A DNA stretch of 64,000 nt from Albidovulum sediminicola. GTDB taxonomy: Bacteria; Pseudomonadota; Alphaproteobacteria; Rhodobacterales; Rhodobacteraceae. The stretch lies in contig NZ_JAOWLA010000006.1 of the NCBI RefSeq assembly GCF_025751575.1, positions 1-64,000 on the forward strand. Reading direction: 5' to 3'. The notes beneath the pieces are model-generated. The model saw only the letters and a program-made list of their open reading frames with translations, had not been told where the DNA came from and did not search any database. Of this stretch, positions 59,156 to 64,000 are shown one piece after another. Position numbers and translations under genes: made by a program. How positions within the stretch are numbered: the stretch's first letter is position 1; each line of letters starts with the position of its first letter.

Positions 59156-60406
59156 CTAGCTCAGGACTACCAGCGCGTGGCGTTTCTTGCCCGCGGTGAG
59201 TTTCAGCGGCGCCGCAAAATGGCTTGCCCCGAACATCTGTCCCGCATCGGTCGCAAGCTCGTCGTTCACCCGCGCCCCGCCTTCGGCGATCAGGCGCTTG
59301 GCGTCCTTGCCGGATTTCGCGAGGCCAGAGCGCACGATCAACTGCGCCAGGCTGATGCCCTCGCCTAGCTCGGACGGGTTCAGCTGCAACGTCGGCAGGT
59401 CCTCGCCCACGCCGCCCTTCTCGAAGACCTCGCGCGCGGTCGCCTCCGCCGCCTGTGCGGCCTCGCTCCCGTGGGCCAGCGTCGTGACCTCGTTTGCAAG
59501 GACGACCTTCGCCTGGTTGATCTCCGCGCCTTCCAGCGCGCCCAGCCGGTCGCATTCCTCGATCGGAAGCTCGGTGTAAAGCTTCAGGAACCGCCCCACG
59601 TCGGCATCCGTGGTGTTGCGCCAGAACTGCCAGAACTCGTAGGGGCTCAGCATGTCGGCATTGAGCCAGATGGCGCCCGAGGCCGATTTGCCCATCTTCT
59701 TGCCGTCCGAGGTCGTCAGAAGCGGCGAGGTCAGGCCATAGATCTCCCGGTCCAGAACCCGGCGCGTCAGGTCGATACCGTTGACGATGTTGCCCCACTG
59801 GTCGGAGCCGCCCATCTGCAACAGGCAGCCGTAACGGCGGTTCAGCTCCAGGAAGTCATAGGCCTGGAGGATCATGTAGTTGAACTCCAGGAACGACAGC
59901 GACTGCTCGCGGTCCAGCCGCGATTTCACGCTTTCGAACGACAGCATCCGGTTGACGCTGAAATGCCGCCCGATGTCGCGCAGGAAGTCGAGGTAGTTGA
60001 GCGTATCGAGCCATTCCGCGTTGTTCAGCATCAGCGCGTCCGCCGGCCCGTCGCCGAAAGTGACATAGGCGGCAAAGACCCGCTTGATGCCCGCGATGTT
60101 GTCGTCGATCTGCGCGGGCGTCAGCAGCGGACGCTCCTCCGCGCGGAAGGAGGGGTCACCCACCTTGGTCGTGCCGCCGCCCATCAGGACCAAGGGCTTG
60201 TGCCCGGTCTTCTGCAACCAACGCAGCATCATGATCTGGATGAGAGAGCCGACATGCAGCGACTTCGCCGTGGCATCAAAGCCGATATAGGCCGGGACCA
60301 CGCCCTTCGCCAAAGCCTCGTCCAGGCCCTGATAATCGGTGCAGTCGGCCAGGAAGCCGCGCTCCATCATCACGCGCATGAAATCGGATTTCGGGTGGTA
60401 GGTCAT
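59156..60406 (-). CDS. tyrS: Tyrosyl-tRNA synthetase
   Basis: A 416-residue class I synthetase. HIGH-type [25 protein letters not shown]-type [19 protein letters not shown], the tyrosine site [14 protein letters not shown] and the S4-like C-terminal RNA-binding domain ([31 protein letters not shown]) are present. Start ATG 60406 ([10 protein letters not shown]); an ATG 15 bases upstream (MGQAAM) is an alternative. Divergent from anmK with ~60 bases between. Confidence 0.97.
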   Translation of the reverse strand: MTYHPKSDFMRVMMERGFLADCTDYQGLDEALAKGVVPAYIGFDATAKSLHVGSLIQIMMLRWLQKTGHKPLVLMGGGTTKVGDPSFRAEERPLLTPAQIDDNIAGIKRVFAAYVTFGDGPADALMLNNAEWLDTLNYLDFLRDIGRHFSVNRMLSFESVKSRLDREQSLSFLEFNYMILQAYDFLELNRRYGCLLQMGGSDQWGNIVNGIDLTRRVLDREIYGLTSPLLTTSDGKKMGKSASGAIWLNADMLSPYEFWQFWRNTTDADVGRFLKLYTELPIEECDRLGALEGAEINQAKVVLANEVTTLAHGSEAAQAAEATAREVFEKGGVGEDLPTLQLNPSELGEGISLAQLIVRSGLAKSGKDAKRLIAEGGARVNDELATDAGQMFGASHFAAPLKLTAGKKRHALVVLS

Positions 60407-60467
60407 CGCCGCTTGTCCCATTGATTGCGCCTTGCGTATATCTGTGGGGGCGGGCGAGGGGAAGGGC

Positions 60468-61580
60468 ATGATGAAATCGGGTTCCATCTGGGCGCTGGGC
60501 GCCATGTCGGGGACCTCGCTCGACGGGGTGGACGCGGCGCTTGTTCTGACGGATGGCCACCGGATCGAGGCCTTCGGCGACACAGCCTACCGGCCCTATT
60601 CGGATGATGAACGCGCCGTGATCCGTGCCGCGCTCGGCCAATGGCCCGAGGGGATTGCCGTTTCCGCCGCCGCCCGCATGGTCGAGGCCGCGCATGAGGA
60701 GGTCCTGGCCCCGCTTGCGCCCAGGGCGGCCCTCGTGGGGTTCCATGGCCAGACCCTCGCCCACGATCCCGCCGGGCGTGGCACCCATCAGGCTGGCGAC
60801 GGGGCGCGGCTTGCCCAGCATCTGGACCGCCCCGTGGTCTGGGATTTCCGGTCCTCGGACGTGCAACTGGGCGGGCAGGGGGCGCCGCTTGCGCCCTTCT
60901 TTCACTTCGCCTGCGCGCGCTGGATCGGCGCGCGGGCTCCGGTCGTGTTCCTGAACCTTGGCGGGGTCGGGAACCTGACCTGGGTCGATCCGGCCCAGCC
61001 TGCGCCCGAAGTGCCGGGCGCATGCCTCGCCTTCGACACCGGCCCGGCGAATGCGCCCGTGAACGACCTCATGACGGAGCGGCTGGGTGTTTCGCATGAC
61101 GCCTCGGGCGGGCTGGCGGCGGAGGGCGCGGTGGACGAAGCCGTCATCGCCCGCTTCCTCGATCACCCCTATTTCCTGAAGCTGCCGCCCAAATCGCTGG
61201 ACCGGAACGACTTTCACGGGCTTCTCGGCATGGTGGCGGACCTGTCGGATGCCAATGCCGCAGCCACGCTGACCTTTGCAGCTGCGGCCGCCGTTGGACG
61301 TGCGGCCGAGCATTTCCCTTCGCCACCCGAACGCATCCTCGTGACCGGCGGCGGGCGGCGTAACGTGACGCTGATGGCGATGCTCGACGACGTGCTCGAC
61401 GCGCCCGTCGCCCCAGTGGAGGACGCGGGCCTCGACGGCGACATGCTGGAGGCGCAGGCCTTCGCCTACCTTGCCGTCCGGGTCGCGCGAGGCTTGCCGA
61501 CCTCCTGCCCCTCGACCACGGGGGTAGGCGCGGCGGTGGGGGGCGGCCAAATCAGCTACCCCGTCGCGCCAGCGGTCTGA
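60468..61580 (+). CDS. anmK: Anhydro-N-acetylmuramic acid kinase
   Basis: A 370-residue ASKHA-fold kinase that recycles cell-wall anhydroMurNAc to MurNAc-6-phosphate. [70 protein letters not shown] and [13 protein letters not shown] are the family motifs. Two adjacent ATG codons (60468, 60471) with GGGGAAGGG upstream. Confidence 0.95.
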   Translation: MMKSGSIWALGAMSGTSLDGVDAALVLTDGHRIEAFGDTAYRPYSDDERAVIRAALGQWPEGIAVSAAARMVEAAHEEVLAPLAPRAALVGFHGQTLAHDPAGRGTHQAGDGARLAQHLDRPVVWDFRSSDVQLGGQGAPLAPFFHFACARWIGARAPVVFLNLGGVGNLTWVDPAQPAPEVPGACLAFDTGPANAPVNDLMTERLGVSHDASGGLAAEGAVDEAVIARFLDHPYFLKLPPKSLDRNDFHGLLGMVADLSDANAAATLTFAAAAAVGRAAEHFPSPPERILVTGGGRRNVTLMAMLDDVLDAPVAPVEDAGLDGDMLEAQAFAYLAVRVARGLPTSCPSTTGVGAAVGGGQISYPVAPAV

Positions 61581-61587
61581 GCGGCCG

Positions 61588-62502
61588 TCAGGCCGCCGCG
61601 CGCTTGCGGCCCCGCAGCATCGCCATCGTGTAGATCACCAGCGCCGCCCAGATCAGCGGGAACGCGATCTTGCGGGTGGTGTCGAACTCTTCTCCGAAAA
61701 CGAAGACCGCGGTCAGGAAGATCATCGTCGGCGCGATGTACTGCATGATCGCGATGGTCGAGAGCGTCAGCTTTTTCGCCCCGTTTGCATAAAGCACCAG
61801 CGGCACGGCGGTTACGACCCCGCAGCCCAGAAGCATCCAGGTGTCGAAGGCCGATCCCGCAAGCAGATGGCCCTGGCCACTGCTGGCGAGCCAAAGCACA
61901 TAGGCCAGAGCCGGCGGGGTCAGCAGAAGAACCTCAAGCATGAAGCCCTGATTGGGACCGATCGGTAGCCATTTCTTGAAGAAGGCATAGCAGCCCCAGG
62001 TCAGCGTCAACGCCAGCGCGACGACGGGCAGATGCCCTGCCTTGATCGTCAGGATTGCGACGGCGAGGGCCGCCAGCGTGATGGCAAGCCACTGCGCGCC
62101 CGACAAGCGTTCCCCCAACAGCACCGCGCCAAGCAAGACCGAAAACAGCGGGTTGATGAAATACCCCAGCGCCGCGTCCAGCGCATGGCCCGATCCAATC
62201 GCCCAGACGTAGATCCCCCAGTTGAGGGAGACCAGCGCCGCGGTCAGGGCCGCCATGCCCAGCATCCGGGGTGTGCGAAGCGCGCGCATCAGATCCGCCG
62301 TCCGGCCCGTGGCGATCAGGATCGCACCGGCCACCGGAACCGACCAGAGGACGCGATGGGCGATCACTTCCTGCGGGGGGATATGCGCCAGCGCCTTCAT
62401 GTAGAGCGGCAGGAATCCCCAAAGCACATAAGCGGCCAAGGCGAACAGAAAGCCGGGCAGGCTGTCGCCGCTTCCGGTTGCCGGTGTCTGCCCCGTGGCC
62501 AT
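61588..62502 (-). CDS. rarD: RarD-type EamA transporter
   Basis: A 304-residue inner-membrane protein with ten helices. FLFALAAYVLWGFLPLYMKALAHIPPQEVIAHRVLWSVPV and the second-repeat ATLTWGCYAFFKKWLPIGPNQGFMLEVLLLTP match RarD (chloramphenicol-sensitivity) permeases. Substrate unknown. The stop lies 7 bases from that of anmK (convergent). Confidence 0.93.
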   Translation of the reverse strand: MATGQTPATGSGDSLPGFLFALAAYVLWGFLPLYMKALAHIPPQEVIAHRVLWSVPVAGAILIATGRTADLMRALRTPRMLGMAALTAALVSLNWGIYVWAIGSGHALDAALGYFINPLFSVLLGAVLLGERLSGAQWLAITLAALAVAILTIKAGHLPVVALALTLTWGCYAFFKKWLPIGPNQGFMLEVLLLTPPALAYVLWLASSGQGHLLAGSAFDTWMLLGCGVVTAVPLVLYANGAKKLTLSTIAIMQYIAPTMIFLTAVFVFGEEFDTTRKIAFPLIWAALVIYTMAMLRGRKRAAA

Positions 62503-62577
62503 CGCGATCCCCCTGGTTCGCGGCCTGACTAGCGGAATGGCCAGGCGCCCGCCATCGCCTCTTTGTCACCGATACAT

Positions 62578-63486
62578 TCAGCGCAGGCGCCGGGCGAGGT
62601 AGGCGCGGGTGAAGGCCGCGTAACCCTTTGCTGTGACCTTCAGTTCCGCGCGGATCAGGTGGTGAAGCTCCGGCAGGTGGTGGAACGGCACGGCCGGAAA
62701 GACGTGGTGTTCGACATGATAGGGCATGTTCCAGGCCAGGAACCGTACGACGGCATTGGTGAAGGTGGTGCGGGTGTTTTCAAACATGTTGGCAACGAAG
62801 GGGCAGTCGCCATGTTCCGCCAGCAGGTAGAGCCTCAGCATCGGCTGGCCGAGCAGGGCGGGCACCACCCAGACCCAAAGCAGCAGCGGCGACCACAGAA
62901 GCGAGAGTGCCGCCAGCGTGTAAAGCCCCAGCATCACGCGCGCCTCGCGTTCCATGCGGGGCAGGGCGCGCTCGGGAAGATAGGGCGCGCGCTCGCGCCC
63001 CGCCGCCAGCCGGAAGGTCAGCGCGATGTTCGCCCGCCAGACCGGCAGGCCGGAGACATGCCAGACCCACTGCCACAAGGTCCCGGGCTTCGTGCCCTCA
63101 AGTTCCGGGTCCTTGCCGGGGATGTTGGTGAAGCGGTGATGGGCGAGGTGGAAGTAGCGGAACCATTCGAAGGGCAGGATCAGCAGCACCCCGCAAACCC
63201 GCCCGACCCAGTCAGAAATCGCGGGCGTCCGAAAGGGCGTCCGGTGCGTGCATTCGTGTTCCAGCGTAAAGAGGAAGGCGATCAGCACCCCCTGCACCGG
63301 CAGCAGCAGGGGCCAAAGCGGGACGCGCGCCGCGATCAGCGCGCCGCATCCAAGGATCAGCCCCCAATGGCCCGCCAGATGCATCAGCCCCGCCCGGTCG
63401 CTCGGCAGCGTCAGCCTTGCCTTGTCCTCCGCGGCGAGTTGGGACAGGAAGTCGCGGTGGTCAGCCATCTGGAATTGCTCTTTCAT
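62578..63486 (-). CDS. Fatty acid desaturase family protein
   Basis: A 302-residue membrane di-iron enzyme. Three histidine boxes are present: LEHECTHRTPF, HLAHHRFTNIPGKDPE and YHVEHHVFPAVPFHHLPELHH, with membrane segments between them. It could desaturate acyl lipids, or act on carotenoids or betaine-related substrates as in other members. It follows the cupin gene (stop-to-start 9 bases), so the two may be one operon. The ATG at 63486 or the downstream ATG at 63468 (MADHRDF) could be used. Confidence 0.9.
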   Translation of the reverse strand: MKEQFQMADHRDFLSQLAAEDKARLTLPSDRAGLMHLAGHWGLILGCGALIAARVPLWPLLLPVQGVLIAFLFTLEHECTHRTPFRTPAISDWVGRVCGVLLILPFEWFRYFHLAHHRFTNIPGKDPELEGTKPGTLWQWVWHVSGLPVWRANIALTFRLAAGRERAPYLPERALPRMEREARVMLGLYTLAALSLLWSPLLLWVWVVPALLGQPMLRLYLLAEHGDCPFVANMFENTRTTFTNAVVRFLAWNMPYHVEHHVFPAVPFHHLPELHHLIRAELKVTAKGYAAFTRAYLARRLR

Positions 63487-63494
63487 GGATGCGC

Positions 63495-63917
63495 TCAGCG
63501 CGACGGAATGTCGAAGCCCGGTGGGGCAAGTTCGAACCCTTCGAAGTGGAAGCCGGGTGAGACCGTGCAGCCCGCCAGCGTCCAGTCGCCTGTCGTGCGA
63601 GCGGATTGCCAGTGCCCGGTCGGAACGATAATCTGCGGTCGCTGTCCGGACAGTAAGTCGATCCCGAGGATATTGTTTCCGAAAGGCCCGTTAGTTGTTT
63701 CCGATATGGAAACAATAAGCGGCGATCCCGCGTAATAGTGCCAGATTTCGTCTGCATCCACGCGGTGCCAGTGGCTCCGCTCGCCCGCGCGAAGCAGGAA
63801 ATAGATGCAGGTGCCCGCCGGGCGGCCTTCGCCCCGCGCAACCCAGGTTTCGCGGTACCAGCCGCCCTCGGGGTGGGGGCGAAGGTCCAGCGATCGGATG
63901 ATCTCGTCCGCCGTCAT
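63495..63917 (-). CDS. Cupin_5 (DUF985) family protein
   Basis: A 140-residue single-domain cupin: LRPHPEGGWYRETW, CIYFLLRAGERSHWHRVDADEIWHYYAGSPL and VSPGFHFEGFELAPPGF are the family hallmarks, with metal-ligand His in HWHRVDADEIWH. Some relatives are epimerase-like or sugar-binding; the activity is unknown. Upstream of the desaturase on the same strand. The 83 bases to the right end of the window hold no recognisable feature. Confidence 0.9.
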   Translation of the reverse strand: MTADEIIRSLDLRPHPEGGWYRETWVARGEGRPAGTCIYFLLRAGERSHWHRVDADEIWHYYAGSPLIVSISETTNGPFGNNILGIDLLSGQRPQIIVPTGHWQSARTTGDWTLAGCTVSPGFHFEGFELAPPGFDIPSR

Positions 63918-64000
63918 GGGGCGACCATGCCGCCAGTCAGATCGATCCGCAAGCCCGTTGCCTGCGGTCGCGATGCCTGATTACTCTGGCGGCGAATGGC

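Overview
The window looks like chromosomal DNA from a high-GC alphaproteobacterium of the order Rhodobacterales. The clearest marker is a complete RcGTA-type gene transfer agent (GTA) cluster followed by cysE. Supporting markers are a glnB-glnA pair, an E1-beta subunit carrying a lipoyl domain, and the rpsF-rpsR-rplI / fabD-fabG-acpP / fabF-mltG neighbourhood.

1-6.9 kb is an accessory-looking segment. It holds a secreted class A beta-lactamase-like protein with an enlarged omega-loop region, divergent from an AraC-type regulator. Next come an IS21-family remnant, a secreted polysaccharide-lyase-like protein, a truncated DUF1524 (GmrSD-type) protein, a truncated DUF3987 protein and a Toprim protein. 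The segment stops at the 3' end of a tRNA-Asn gene, so I read it as a decayed integrative element; no integrase is left.

6.9-16 kb is an envelope and stress region: an MBL-fold hydrolase, an orphan histidine kinase, and a PmrAB-like two-component system divergent from a phosphoethanolamine transferase (eptA-type) with dgkA. Then follow a marR-MATE efflux operon with a perfect operator over the MarR start codon and an XRE-cupin regulator.

16.4-35 kb is core metabolism: glnA-glnB with an NtrC-like palindrome, nnr (NADHX repair) with a dispersed repeat inserted in frame, a Hint-domain protein, tRNA-Leu, tig, a MESH1-like HD protein, cysK and an EamA transporter. After these come an outer-membrane barrel, ribosomal proteins S6/S18/L9, cytochrome b561, fabD-fabG-acpP, an isolated HisA paralogue, fabF-mltG and a GFA-family protein.

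35.1-50.4 kb is the GTA: a CtrA-type box and a sigma70-like promoter, then g1 to g15 (terminase, portal, protease, capsid, connectors, tail tube, tape measure, baseplate, peptidase, hub/megatron), then DUF2793 and DUF7742 proteins and cysE. The cluster has no frameshift that I can see and should encode a working particle, though its regulators, lysis genes and possible head spikes lie outside the window.

51.2-64 kb is housekeeping: pdhA-pdhB-pdhC under a promoter overlapped by a perfect 18-bp palindrome, ftsB with its ribosome-binding site buried in a hairpin, class I aldolase, pgk, two cyclophilins (cytoplasmic and exported), tyrS divergent from anmK, rarD, a fatty-acid desaturase and a cupin protein. 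Three copies of a GC-hairpin plus TATTTG repeat are scattered through the window (18.6, 37.0 and 59.1 kb).
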